A DNA stretch of 21,683 nt from CAWJHE01 sp964614855 (GCA_964614855.1 CAZTMX010000030.1:1-21683); one strand, 5' to 3'; shown: positions 1 to 8,085, counted from the stretch's first letter. Numbers and translations: made by a program. The notes: generated from the letters alone by a model not told the origin.

Positions 1-134
1 CGAGCCCCATTTCGGTGATTCAGGTGATGAGATTTGGTCAGTCATGGATCACCCTGGAAACAAAAAAACCTGGCCTGTACACAATGAAAGCGGTAAGGTC
101 AGGTGGTGATTTCTCCTTACGGGTGGTGAATTAG
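1..134 (+). CDS. C-terminal end of an unidentified protein (partial)
   Basis: Reading from base 3, an open frame of 43 codons runs in from the window edge and ends at TAG (132-134). The peptide alternates hydrophobic and polar residues (WITLETKKPGLYTMKAV, then GGDFSLRVVN). This pattern is common at the end of beta-sandwich domains in secreted or surface proteins, but the family cannot be named from so little. The frame starting at base 2 is also open to 109, but its peptide looks less natural. The stop codon overlaps the stop of the leftward gene that follows: the four bases TTAG at 131-134 hold both. The tail-to-tail arrangement and the plausible peptide are the only evidence, so the call is tentative. 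Confidence 0.5.
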   Translation, partial: SPISVIQVMRFGQSWITLETKKPGLYTMKAVRSGGDFSLRVVN

Positions 135-340
135 CGCAAGAAGAAGGACAGGACAATCAAGACCATGAAGAACGAACCGGCAAGCATGCCGATGCGCTTC
201 AGGTCTTTGATTGTCTGGCTGTAATCGGGTTTGAACTCGCGCTCATACACGCCGCTGGTGGTGGAAACAGAAGCAGCAGCGACGGGACGGGGTTCGACTG
301 CAGAGACCTTGCGGGTCTGGCGTTTAATTTTCTTGGGCAT
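131..340 (-). CDS. Small tail-anchored membrane protein, unknown function
   Basis: This 69-residue protein begins with a strongly basic segment (MPKKIKRQTRKV), has a polar Ala/Ser/Val-rich middle, and ends in one hydrophobic segment of about 20 residues (GMLAGSFFMVLIVLSFFL) followed by a final Arg. That predicts a single membrane anchor at the C-terminus with the basic end in the cytoplasm. The ATG at 340 is preferred over a TTG at 346 because the ribosome-binding site AGAGGAG lies six bases before the ATG but touches the TTG. A TATAAT box sits about 50 bases upstream, so it can be transcribed apart from the SixA-like gene. I do not recognise a named family. SecE-like or CrgA-like roles are conceivable from size and topology, but no diagnostic motif is visible. 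Confidence 0.72.
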   Translation of the reverse strand: MPKKIKRQTRKVSAVEPRPVAAASVSTTSGVYEREFKPDYSQTIKDLKRIGMLAGSFFMVLIVLSFFLR

Positions 341-389
341 GAACAACTCCTCTGATATTTCTTGCTTGCCTCTTGCTGTGGCAGGGGCG

Positions 390-395
390 ATTATA
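390..395 (-). promoter_or_regulatory. -10 box for the small membrane protein gene
   Basis: Leftward TATAAT preceded by AAGG. The predicted transcript starts near 383 and has a leader of about 43 bases. No convincing -35 box is seen. Confidence 0.45.
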
Positions 396-425
396 CCTTA
401 AATTATCCAAAAATTTCTGCTGCGA

Positions 426-914
426 TCAAAGTTCCTTGGGACGCCATAGATTTGCCAGCACGGCCTGTGTGTCATCATCAATATCGCACCAATCCGAAAT
501 TTCCAGGTTCACTTGCGCCAGCGCTGCAGTGGGCAAAGGCAGGCGCTCGCCGGTGAGTATCTCAAGCAGTTCTTCCAGACCAGGGTTATGCCCGACGAGC
601 ATGACGATGTTAAATTTTCCGGTGATGCGGGTCAATGCTTCTAAATATGGATCTGCTTCGAAAGCATACAGAGCCTTTTTATACTTGGTTTCACCTTCAA
701 AGCCACATTCTTCGCTAACAAGCTTGCAGGTGCTGCGCGCCCGTTTGGCAGTGGAACACAGGATAAGGTCAGGAACCAGCCCTTTATCCTTCAGCAAACG
801 GCCCATATTGGGCGCATCTTGCTTGCCGCGCTTGTTGAGAGGGCGGTCATGATCTGGCAGCCCCTGTTCTTTCCAGCTTGATTTGGCATGGCGCAAGATT
901 AACAAAGTCTTCAT
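426..914 (-). CDS. sixA: SixA-like phosphohistidine phosphatase (histidine phosphatase family)
   Basis: A 162-residue protein, about the length of SixA. The N-terminal LILRHAKSSW carries the Arg8-His9 pair of the phosphohistidine active site. The 'STAKRAR' motif (Arg58) and 'VGHNPGLEE' (His109) supply the other conserved active-site positions. SixA-type enzymes remove phosphate from histidine in phosphorelay or phosphotransferase proteins, but no histidine kinase, HPt or PTS gene is nearby, so the substrate is unknown. A GGAAGG ribosome-binding site lies eight bases before the ATG. The gene follows the HerA-like gene with a 75-base gap. That gap has a 7-bp inverted repeat, GCCTGAG (946-952) and CTCAGGC (983-989), directly after the upstream stop. 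It may be read from the herA-like transcript or from its own weak promoter. Confidence 0.88.
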   Translation of the reverse strand: MKTLLILRHAKSSWKEQGLPDHDRPLNKRGKQDAPNMGRLLKDKGLVPDLILCSTAKRARSTCKLVSEECGFEGETKYKKALYAFEADPYLEALTRITGKFNIVMLVGHNPGLEELLEILTGERLPLPTAALAQVNLEISDWCDIDDDTQAVLANLWRPKEL

Positions 915-989
915 GGGACCATCCTTCCCACCAAACGCTTCCGGCGCCTGAGGTTCTGTGCTGGAATATAATTGCCGGGGTTCTCAGGC

Positions 990-3569
990 TTATCCTGCCT
1001 GGTATCCAGCCACCTCAGAAAGCCCCTGGCTGGTTTGCACCAGATAAAACGGCATCCAGGCAACACCGAATAGATCAATCAAGATATCTTTCTTCATGGG
1101 TTTAACCGGTATTTCGCTGATCTTGTTGACCAGTTCGCCCCAACGCTGGTTGACCTCTTCCAGCGCCGAGGTTTTCTCCTTTTCCAAAACGGCTATTTCA
1201 GCTTCCATATCAGCGATCAATTCTTTTGATTCTTTCACTTCGGCTTTAGCCTTGGAAGTCATGCGCCGGCGTGAGAGCGAGCTGGAAAGCTTACGGCTGC
1301 TTTTTCTACCGCCAAACAACCCCAGGAGATTCTCTGCATGGGTGCCCCATTCTTCCATTGTCCTTTGAGAAAGCTCGGTCTCGTTTTCATCAAGATCGCG
1401 TTGTTCTTTTCGGATTTTGTCTTCCAACACCTTGATCTTTTTATCATACGCAGCAGAGACTTTGTCAATTTCTGTTTCCCTGCCCTGCTGGGCAGCCTTG
1501 CTGCAGATTTGCAGGAAATCCGCCTGGGAAGTTTCTGGACCTGCATAAATCTTGAGGGTATCGTTGGCGCGCACATTAACTTCGCTGGTGTTGTACACCC
1601 AATCCAGAAAATCCTTTTGCAAAGCGTTCATCAATTTCGCATCGGATAGCGGCGCTTCAGGGATCGTAAAACGAGCGCGCGGATCTGGGCGACTATCCAG
1701 GTTGGCGGCTTGAACCAGTGTCGTGGGGTACTCGTCCCACCTGATCACGCCGCGCCGGTCGGGGTCGAGCACCAGTTTGCTTTGCACCAACTCATGATCC
1801 AGGTTGTATTTGCGGTTAAAGAAGCGAATATTCGCCTGGGCCAGCAGTGTGGGTCTATACAGGATGCCCAGGCTGTCTGCCTGATCTGGGTATGGGATAC
1901 CGGAGGCTTTAAGGGCTTGCGTAAAGCTGAGATTGTTTGGCAGGAAATAAACTGCAGTTCCAGAAGGGATCACCGGCTGGGTGGCGGAGCCAGGCATGCT
2001 GGCGCTGGCTGCAGCTGCGGCGCTCGCAGGCGCAGCTGCTTGGGTTTGCGCAGGTGCAGGTTTGGCTTGTTGTTTGCGCGCCGAAACCGGCTGCGTGTCG
2101 CCAGTGTGGGACCCGCTGCTTGCCTGCGCAGCGCTACCTGGCGCAGCAGCCTGTGTGGCGCCAGCCAGCTGGTTCAAGGCGGGGATCTGGGTGCGGGTCA
2201 AGGGGCCGGTCAGGTAGTTCATCGCCCAGCGTGTTTGAAAAAGGGTGGCTTCCTTACCTGCAGCGTTGTGGATATTATGGGCCAGGAACACCCGCTTCCC
2301 CAGGGTAGAAATAAGCCGGTCGTACCCAGCGCGGTCCAACGCACCGGCAACCGCGCCTTCCAACCCATCCAGCAGGCGTTGTTTATCCTGGTCGGTCTGT
2401 AATTTTCCGATAAACCAGGATCCAGTGTTGGAAAGTGCCTTGTAATCAATATCCACCGGGTTTTGGGTGACAAGCACCAGCCCAACCCCAAAGGCGCGTG
2501 CTTGCTTGAGCATACGCAGCATGGGTTGTTTGGAGGGCGGGTTGGCGGTAGGGGGCAGGTAACCGAAAATTTCATCAAAATACAGGATCGCGCGCACCGA
2601 TTTTACACCGGTTTGTGTGCGCATCCAGGCTTCGACTGCAGAGAACAGCAGGGTGATAAAAAACATACGCTCGGCGTCGCTCAGATGGGCGACGTAAAAT
2701 ACACTATGACGCGGTTTGCCGTCCGGCCCATACAACAGGCTGGGAATATCCAGGGGCTGCCCTTCAATCCAGGTCTGGAATGCCGGTGCAGCCAGGATGT
2801 TGTTCAGCAGCATGGCGAGTGAAAAACGGTCTTTCTCAGGGAAAAACGTATTTACATCCAATACCCCCAGCTTGGAGAAAGGCGGGCTTTGGGTTTGCAT
2901 GATCAATTCGCCCAGATCCAGGTCGATCCCTTTGCTCCAGGAGTTCTCAAAAATATTGGAAAGCAAGATGTGTTCGCGCGAACGCACAGGATCAATATTG
3001 TTCATGCCTACCAGACCCAGGATGGCAGTGACCGTGCTGGAGATCTTTTCTCGCAAGAGTTCCTTGTTGTTTTCCCAGGGGATGATGGGGGCTTTGAGCG
3101 AGGCCAGGATGCTGACCGGGATACCCGCATCAGACCCGGGTGTGTAGATGGCATAGTGCACAGAATCCTTCAACTGCTGGATGCGTTCGGGTGTGATGTC
3201 CCAGTCTGCCAAACCGTTGCGCCATTGCGCTGCTGATTTTTCTGCCGCTTCTTCCAGGGTCTGCCCGCTGCGCCGCGCAGCATCCTGATCCACCCAGGGA
3301 AGAAAATCCGACGGTAAAAGTTCGGGAAAATGTAGCAAGGCGTTGGTGATATCGCCTTTGGGGTCGATCATCAGCGCAGGGATTTCATTGAGCGCTGCCT
3401 CTTCCAACATATCAATGCACAAACCGGTTTTGCCAGAACCTGTCATACCCACAACAAAAGCGTGCGTTGTCAAATCTTCCGGCGAATATAAAAACGGTTG
3501 GTCTGTGGTTTTCTTGGCTGCGGTATCATAAATCCGCCCCAGATAGAACTTTCCTTGTGTATCAATCAT
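990..3569 (-). CDS. HerA-like P-loop ATPase (DUF87 type) with C-terminal coiled coil
   Basis: An 859-residue protein. GMTGSGKT at residues 41-48 is the Walker A motif, close to the N-terminus behind a short beta-rich lead. 'AILYFDEIFGYLP' (about residue 335) is the Walker B, and the 'LVTQNPVDIDYKALSNTGSWFIGKL' region, split here only by description, resembles the HerA/TraD/FtsK ATPase core. An Ala/Gln/Pro-rich linker (about 470-535) leads to a C-terminal part with a long charged coiled coil (about 680-810), interrupted by a Ser/Arg-rich basic stretch. HerA-type ATPases form hexameric rings that move DNA or protein. The start at 3569 is chosen over 3584 because GGGAGAG lies six bases before it. 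No NurA nuclease gene lies beside it. Exact role unknown; family call firm. Confidence 0.85.
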   Translation of the reverse strand: MIDTQGKFYLGRIYDTAAKKTTDQPFLYSPEDLTTHAFVVGMTGSGKTGLCIDMLEEAALNEIPALMIDPKGDITNALLHFPELLPSDFLPWVDQDAARRSGQTLEEAAEKSAAQWRNGLADWDITPERIQQLKDSVHYAIYTPGSDAGIPVSILASLKAPIIPWENNKELLREKISSTVTAILGLVGMNNIDPVRSREHILLSNIFENSWSKGIDLDLGELIMQTQSPPFSKLGVLDVNTFFPEKDRFSLAMLLNNILAAPAFQTWIEGQPLDIPSLLYGPDGKPRHSVFYVAHLSDAERMFFITLLFSAVEAWMRTQTGVKSVRAILYFDEIFGYLPPTANPPSKQPMLRMLKQARAFGVGLVLVTQNPVDIDYKALSNTGSWFIGKLQTDQDKQRLLDGLEGAVAGALDRAGYDRLISTLGKRVFLAHNIHNAAGKEATLFQTRWAMNYLTGPLTRTQIPALNQLAGATQAAAPGSAAQASSGSHTGDTQPVSARKQQAKPAPAQTQAAAPASAAAAASASMPGSATQPVIPSGTAVYFLPNNLSFTQALKASGIPYPDQADSLGILYRPTLLAQANIRFFNRKYNLDHELVQSKLVLDPDRRGVIRWDEYPTTLVQAANLDSRPDPRARFTIPEAPLSDAKLMNALQKDFLDWVYNTSEVNVRANDTLKIYAGPETSQADFLQICSKAAQQGRETEIDKVSAAYDKKIKVLEDKIRKEQRDLDENETELSQRTMEEWGTHAENLLGLFGGRKSSRKLSSSLSRRRMTSKAKAEVKESKELIADMEAEIAVLEKEKTSALEEVNQRWGELVNKISEIPVKPMKKDILIDLFGVAWMPFYLVQTSQGLSEVAGYQAG

Positions 3570-3616
3570 TCTGTTCTCTCCCATCTAAATAGGCTATTTG
3601 CCCAATGATAAAATTT

Positions 3617-3645
3617 ATTATGCCCTTGCGCGCTCGAATCGTCAA
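3617..3645 (-). promoter_or_regulatory. Promoter of the HerA-like ATPase gene
   Basis: Leftward TTGACG (3645-3640), a 17-base spacer, then CATAAT (3622-3617). Predicted start near 3610 gives a leader of about 41 bases. It lies between the PLD-like gene and this gene, so the two are probably separate transcription units. Confidence 0.6.
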
Positions 3646-3658
3646 TGTTTTTATGGGC

Positions 3659-4768
3659 TCAAGGGATAGATGCCTCTTGAAATAATCGTTCAAATTCAGC
3701 CTGGTAATGTGCAGCAATATCTGGATCGTGAAGGATCAGAGTATTTTCATCGTTGCGGTTCTCAGCATAATAGCTGAAATTGTAGGAACCGGTTATTACG
3801 ATCCTACCGTCGATGATCAATACTTTGTGATGCATATTCTTTGGATTGGTATCCAGGCGTATATCCAGCCCAGCGTCCAGAAATTTATTGAAATCCGTCC
3901 CTGCGTTGGATTGATATTGTGAAGCTTCCATAACGCCGGAAACGCTGACTCCATCCTGCGCCCGTGCCAGGATTACAGCCGCAAGGTTGTCTGAGGTAAA
4001 TGAATATGCCAAAAATTGAATGCTATCTTTTGCCTCTTGCAGCAGCGCCATCAGGCGGACTTCCGTCTGATCATCTGGCGAAAAATAGGTCTCTGTTTGC
4101 ACGCCGTTGATTTTCAAGATCGGATGGGGGGTGTTTGTAGGTGAAAAGGCGCCGAATTTATCGTCCAGGTACATTTCTTCGAACTCATTGGTGTAATTTT
4201 CCGCCAGTTTTGTTGAACGGATACGGATCAGGTTGTTGTTGTTGCGGTAGGTTTCGCTTATGGTGAAATTCATCGAACCGGTCCACACTTCCTGGCGGTC
4301 AATCACCACGAACTTGTTGTGCATCAGCCCCTCGCGGCGGTCCTCGAGAACCGGCACGCCAGCCTGCAGCAGGTCTTGGATTTCCACCTCATCCAGGTAA
4401 TCACTGTCTGTTACCACACGCACGGTCACGCCCCGGCGGTGTGCATCAAGCAAGGCGTCTCGAATACTCCACAGGTCTAACTGAAGTACTGCCATGTCCA
4501 CACTGGCGCGTGCATTACGGATGGCCGTTGCCAGATGAAGATCTGGCCCGCCGCGTAACGTTTCGGACTGTGCGCTGCCCGGTTCGGTGAAGTAGATGTC
4601 ATACCAGGCTGCGTCTGGGGTCCAGGTTGCGGATGCCGGCTGTGCCTGCGATGACAGATCATCCACCTGGCTGGAACCGCTCAGCTGGCAGGCAAGGCTG
4701 GTAAATAGGATGCTGGTTAGGATGAGCAGATAGGCTTGCCGGGCGTGGTTTGGTGGTGAATTTGTCAT
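3659..4768 (-). CDS. Secreted PLD-like lipoprotein with two HKD motifs
   Basis: A 369-residue protein of the phospholipase D superfamily. Two catalytic HxKx4D motifs are complete: His150/Lys152/Asp157 in 'HNKFVVIDRQEVWTGSMNF' and His313/Lys315/Asp320 in 'HHKVLIIDGRIVITGSYNF'. The two half-domains make one active site. The N-terminus is a lipoprotein signal: hydrophobic 'AYLLILTSILFTSLAC' with Cys27, then a polar linker. The mature protein therefore probably sits outside the membrane. PLD family members include lipases, nucleases and transferases, and sequence alone does not decide which. An upstream in-frame ATG at 4870 would bury the signal peptide. A TATAAT inside that extension (4835-4830) also argues for the start at 4768, although no strong ribosome-binding site is seen there. 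Confidence 0.85.
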   Translation of the reverse strand: MTNSPPNHARQAYLLILTSILFTSLACQLSGSSQVDDLSSQAQPASATWTPDAAWYDIYFTEPGSAQSETLRGGPDLHLATAIRNARASVDMAVLQLDLWSIRDALLDAHRRGVTVRVVTDSDYLDEVEIQDLLQAGVPVLEDRREGLMHNKFVVIDRQEVWTGSMNFTISETYRNNNNLIRIRSTKLAENYTNEFEEMYLDDKFGAFSPTNTPHPILKINGVQTETYFSPDDQTEVRLMALLQEAKDSIQFLAYSFTSDNLAAVILARAQDGVSVSGVMEASQYQSNAGTDFNKFLDAGLDIRLDTNPKNMHHKVLIIDGRIVITGSYNFSYYAENRNDENTLILHDPDIAAHYQAEFERLFQEASIP

Positions 4769-4829
4769 CTTGGTTATTTTACAGCCCCTTGCTATGCTTG
4801 GTTTGCGAAAAATTCTATGTCTAAAGTGG

Positions 4830-4835
4830 ATTATA
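4830..4835 (-). promoter_or_regulatory. -10 box for the PLD-like lipoprotein gene
   Basis: Leftward TATAAT preceded by a weak -35 region. Predicted start near 4823, about 55 bases before the ATG at 4768. It is divergent from the phosphoribosyltransferase promoter about 40 bases away. Confidence 0.45.
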
Positions 4836-4876
4836 GCAGATATCAAATTGCGACTGTCCTTGGACTGCACACATTA

Positions 4877-4906
4877 TTGAAATAGTATTGCAGAATTGTG
4901 TGATAC
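4877..4906 (+). promoter_or_regulatory. Promoter of the phosphoribosyltransferase gene
   Basis: TTGAAA (4877-4882), an 18-base spacer, then TGATAC (4901-4906). Predicted start near 4913 gives a leader of about 92 bases that contains a hairpin. Confidence 0.5.
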
Positions 4907-4920
4907 ACTTGCGTCTTGGT

Positions 4921-4948
4921 ATTTCAGGCAGCGTACTGCTCCTGAAAT
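4921..4948 (+). promoter_or_regulatory. Leader hairpin before the phosphoribosyltransferase gene
   Basis: ATTTCAGG (4921-4928) pairs with CCTGAAAT (4941-4948), and the inner CAG pairs with CTG across the loop CGTA with a 2-base bulge. A T-rich stretch (4954-4969) follows after six bases. It could be an attenuator or a stabilising 5' hairpin. It does not match any purine riboswitch I know. Confidence 0.4.
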
Positions 4949-5004
4949 GAACCTTTTATCTCTTTTTGTTAGCGGACTTGTCGTCTGTTGTTGAGGAGTG
5001 TGAC

Positions 5005-5559
5005 ATGACAGCTCATCGAAAAACCTACACGGTAGAAGTAGCAGGCATGCAAAGGGATTTACCCCTTTTTGAAGTCGCCCCCGGCATACGCATCGCAGTA
5101 CTAAATATCCTGGGAGATACAGAACTGGTGGAAGCCTGCGCACACGCCTTGCATAACAAGATGGACGGCACGCAATATGACATCCTGGTAACCGCCGAGG
5201 CAAAGAGCATCCCGCTGGCACACGCTTTATCTGTAGCTGCAAAGAAACCGTATGTGGTTTTGCGCAAAGCATATAAACCGTATATGGGCTCGGCGATCAG
5301 CGTGGAGACCAATTCAATCACCACCGGGCAGCCGCAGTATCTCTATCTTGACGAGAAGGACCAGGCGTTGATCGCAGACAGGCGCGTGGTTTTATTGGAT
5401 GATGTGATTAGCACCGGTTCTACCCTGGAAGGGATGCGGCAGGTGATGAAGAATGCCGGCGCGCAGGTTGTTCTTGAGGCTGGTATTTTCACTGAAGGAG
5501 ACCAGGAGCGCTGGTCGCATATAACGGCGCTCGGACATTTGCCAATTTTTTCTAATTAG
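5005..5559 (+). CDS. Purine-type phosphoribosyltransferase (adenine phosphoribosyltransferase-like)
   Basis: A 184-residue cytoplasmic protein with the PRPP-binding loop VVLLDDVISTGST (residues 128-140), the mark of type I phosphoribosyltransferases. 'LVTAEAKSIPLAHALS' (about 61-76) resembles the base-contacting EA(R/K)G region of adenine/xanthine phosphoribosyltransferases, and 'VLRKAYKPY' gives the flexible-loop side. The likely reaction joins a purine base and PRPP to make the nucleotide and pyrophosphate (salvage). The substrate is not certain; the length is close to APRT. The start at 5005 is chosen because GAGGAG lies six bases upstream; an in-frame TTG at 4966 lacks this. The end overlaps the tail of the convergent methyltransferase gene by 8 bases. 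Confidence 0.82.
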   Translation: MTAHRKTYTVEVAGMQRDLPLFEVAPGIRIAVLNILGDTELVEACAHALHNKMDGTQYDILVTAEAKSIPLAHALSVAAKKPYVVLRKAYKPYMGSAISVETNSITTGQPQYLYLDEKDQALIADRRVVLLDDVISTGSTLEGMRQVMKNAGAQVVLEAGIFTEGDQERWSHITALGHLPIFSN

Positions 5560-6784
5560 CGTAACAAACTACAACAACCGGCTCGCCGCGCAGATGGGTC
5601 AGTACCAGGACACGCTCTGCGCGGTTTTCGTTTTCGTATTTCAAGCGCAGCAGGTGGATCAATTGCTCGGGTTGGAGCGGTGAGCCTCGCTTTTTCACCG
5701 TCACCCGGCCCACTTTGCGTTCCCTTAGCAAGGATTTCAAGCGCTTCAGGCTAAAAGGGATCCAGGCGTCTATCTTCCAGCTGCGTGCAAAAGGTGATTG
5801 GATGGGCAGAGATGAGGTCAGGTAGGCAATCTGCGCATCCAGTTGGGCTGCGCCGAGTTCGACGCCTAAAGCCTGGACAAGACCGGCGCGTAAAATAGCG
5901 GGATCAGGTTCGATCAGGTAGGCCAGCGGCTCAGAAAGCGGCAGCACCTGCCGCATGGCAGTTGGCGAGCCAGCGAGCGCTGGTATGCTGTCTTCAAGAC
6001 CAGCCGGCAGCGTAAGCGTGTGCGGGCCAGGTAAAAGCGTCGCCCGACGGGTTGTCGTTTTCAGCGCACCAAACCACAGCACTGCCTCCTTTAATTCTCC
6101 ATGGAGCGAGATAAATTCAATCTCTGCCGGGTACCCCTGGATTTCGTCCAGTTGGACGCCTGGGGAAATTTTCACCCCCAGGTTTGGGCAGGCAGGCAGC
6201 CAGTTTTGTATAACGGAAAGAGCAGGTTGGTAATCGTGAACTGAAAATGCGCGCCTGTCTCCTTGCCGCCGCGCCGGGTCAAAAAAGATCCCGTAAGATG
6301 GCTCCAACTTGAGGGGAAGCGGATCATTGAGGTCGGCCTGCAGGAAATGCGCCCGTTCCGCCAGGCCTGCGGCGCTCAGATTGGCTTGCGCCATCGCCAG
6401 GCGCAGGGGATCGAGATCGACCCCGGTTGTGGGTGCGATTTCCGCCAGTGCCAGGGTGTCTGCGCCAATCGAGCAGCCCAGGTCAAATACGTGCGCCAAA
6501 CCCTGGTAGCGCGCCGAACGATATTGTGAGATGTGCCAGGATGTAGCCTGCTCCAGCGCCTGGCGGGTGAGATACAGATGGGCAGCTTGTGAAAATTTAC
6601 TTTCGGCTTCACGCCGCAGGATGGCAGTTTCCAGGGCTGCACGTGCCAGATTTGGTGGATAGCGGCGGCTTAATGTACTGAAATGGGATAGAAAATCCGC
6701 TTCAGACGGGTTTAAATTCTGAGCGGATTGTATGGCGCTTTGTCCGGTATCTGAAAGCAGCGCGCGAAAAGCCTGTAGATCCAT
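5552..6784 (-). CDS. Class I SAM-dependent methyltransferase with C-terminal THUMP-like domain
   Basis: A 410-residue protein. A helical N-terminal part (1-95) precedes a Rossmann-type methyltransferase: the SAM-binding motif is 'VFDLGCSIGADT' (99-110), followed by 'GVDLDPLRL' with the acidic ribose contact and 'FFDPARR' (167-173). The C-terminal part, 'WKIDAWIPFSLKRLKSLLR' to 'VKKRGSPLQPEQLIHLLRL', matches the THUMP-like domain found behind this methyltransferase in many bacteria. The substrate is not established; RNA is a reasonable guess from the THUMP link. It is the last gene of a leftward operon, starting two bases after the stop of the FAD oxidoreductase. Its end overlaps the convergent phosphoribosyltransferase gene. 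Confidence 0.85.
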   Translation of the reverse strand: MDLQAFRALLSDTGQSAIQSAQNLNPSEADFLSHFSTLSRRYPPNLARAALETAILRREAESKFSQAAHLYLTRQALEQATSWHISQYRSARYQGLAHVFDLGCSIGADTLALAEIAPTTGVDLDPLRLAMAQANLSAAGLAERAHFLQADLNDPLPLKLEPSYGIFFDPARRQGDRRAFSVHDYQPALSVIQNWLPACPNLGVKISPGVQLDEIQGYPAEIEFISLHGELKEAVLWFGALKTTTRRATLLPGPHTLTLPAGLEDSIPALAGSPTAMRQVLPLSEPLAYLIEPDPAILRAGLVQALGVELGAAQLDAQIAYLTSSLPIQSPFARSWKIDAWIPFSLKRLKSLLRERKVGRVTVKKRGSPLQPEQLIHLLRLKYENENRAERVLVLTHLRGEPVVVVCYAN

Positions 6785-6786
6785 CC

Positions 6787-8085
6787 CTATGTCGATTGGA
6801 GCATCAAGCCTGCTGCCTGGCGGCCGATTTCAACTGCGTAATTAGTGCCGCGATCCCAGGGATATACCTGGCTCATGCTGGCAAAATACAGACCCGGGAT
6901 GGGGGTTTGAATGGATGGGATATTCTTCGAATGGTTGAGCAAAGGCACCGGTTGAGCATATTGGGTGCGGAACAGCCAGCTCTTACGCACCCAGTTGGGT
7001 TGGAACTGCGGGTTGATACGCGGCAGTGAGGGCAGAAAACGCTGCAGCAACTCTTCCTGGCTCAGGCTGAAGTATTCATGCCCGGTTTCCAGGTAATCGC
7101 CCATGTAGACGATATGATCGCCGCCGAAATATTCCGGCGATAGGAAATTGGTGTGCTCGACCAGGGCTAGGAAAGGAAAACCAGCCGCCTTAGGGATGTT
7201 GTACCAGTAATACCCTTCGGTCGATAGCTGCTGCTTTAATGCCAGCACCATAACCACCGCGCCCATATGCTTGAGCGACAGCAGTCCTTGCAGATAGTTC
7301 TCCGGTAAATCGGGCGCCAGTTTGGAAAGCAGTCCAGGAGATGTGGTCGCCAGCACCTGGTCAAAAGACTTGTCTTCCTGCTCGCTTTCCAGGCTGAGTT
7401 TCCCATCTGAGAGCTGGCTGATGCGGTTGATGCGGGAAGAATAGTGGATGCGAACGCCCATCTCTTCTAGCCGGGCTGCAAATTGATCGGAGAAAGCCTG
7501 GAAACCGCCCTGGTAGGTTCCCAAACGGGTGGTGCGGGCTTTCAGACGCGCCCACATCCAGGCCATATTCACCTGTGCAGCGTACTGCTGGCCGAATTTT
7601 CCGTTCATCAGCGGCTGCCACATCATTTCGTACACCTGGTTGCCTGCCCATTTACGCATCCAGGCATCCACGGTAACCTGTTCCAGGGCCTTCCAATTGT
7701 TGCTTAGCTTTAGAAAAAGCCCGACCAACCCAAAACGGATTTTATTTACTCCCCATCCCAGCCCCGGGTACAGCAGCGCCGCAGGGATGGAGTCGAAGGG
7801 ATAGAATTTACCCTGGTGGTACATTACGGTATACGGGCGAGGAAAGATCACTTTTTCCCGCCAGCCCAGCTCATCAATCAAACCCAGCATGTGGCGGTCT
7901 GAAGCAAACCAGTGGTGGTAAAAATGTTCCACCGACCAGTCCCAGTGAGGCTCTTTGAACCCAGAAGCCAGACCGCCGGGTTGGCTGCTGGCTTCGAAAA
8001 TTGTTACTGAGTTTCCGGCGCGCACCAGGTCGTATGCAGCTGCCATACCGCCGATGCCGGCGCCGATGATTGCAATCTCTTTCAT
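6787..8085 (-). CDS. FAD-dependent amine-oxidase-like oxidoreductase
   Basis: A 432-residue flavoprotein. 'IAIIGAGIGG' (4-13) is the GxGxxG dinucleotide-binding fold, Glu31 at the end of the second strand contacts the ribose, and 'PGGLASG' (36-42) follows. This pattern is typical of the amine oxidase/protoporphyrinogen oxidase/phytoene desaturase group. Near the C-terminus 'PIPGLYFASMSQVYPWDRGTNYAV' (described, not a motif claim) forms the second FAD-contact segment. The substrate cannot be told; proteins of this type are often found with polysaccharide or lipid genes. The start codon overlaps the stop of the flippase-like gene (ATGA at 8085-8082), so the two are translationally coupled. Confidence 0.85.
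   Translation of the reverse strand: MKEIAIIGAGIGGMAAAYDLVRAGNSVTIFEASSQPGGLASGFKEPHWDWSVEHFYHHWFASDRHMLGLIDELGWREKVIFPRPYTVMYHQGKFYPFDSIPAALLYPGLGWGVNKIRFGLVGLFLKLSNNWKALEQVTVDAWMRKWAGNQVYEMMWQPLMNGKFGQQYAAQVNMAWMWARLKARTTRLGTYQGGFQAFSDQFAARLEEMGVRIHYSSRINRISQLSDGKLSLESEQEDKSFDQVLATTSPGLLSKLAPDLPENYLQGLLSLKHMGAVVMVLALKQQLSTEGYYWYNIPKAAGFPFLALVEHTNFLSPEYFGGDHIVYMGDYLETGHEYFSLSQEELLQRFLPSLPRINPQFQPNWVRKSWLFRTQYAQPVPLLNHSKNIPSIQTPIPGLYFASMSQVYPWDRGTNYAVEIGRQAAGLMLQST

Noticed and set aside
2..109. Alternative open frame at the left edge, ending at TGA 107-109
   Set aside because: The frame from base 3 gives a more natural beta-rich peptide and ends exactly at the convergent neighbour.
946..989. 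7-bp inverted repeat between the HerA-like and SixA-like genes as an intrinsic terminator
   Set aside because: The loop is 30 bases and no T-run follows, so it is too weak to call.
1710..2402. Long rightward open frame (230 codons) opposite the HerA-like gene
   Set aside because: It is antisense to a well-supported coding region, overlaps the Ala/Gln/Pro linker where stops are rare on the other strand, and its peptide shows no family features.
990..4768. HerA-like ATPase beside a PLD-family protein as a possible anti-phage defence pair
   Set aside because: The PLD protein has a lipobox and is exported, each gene has its own promoter, and no other defence or mobile gene is nearby.
4907..5004. 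Purine riboswitch before the phosphoribosyltransferase gene
   Set aside because: The conserved three-way junction and loop sequences of the purine aptamer are not visible; only a simple hairpin is.
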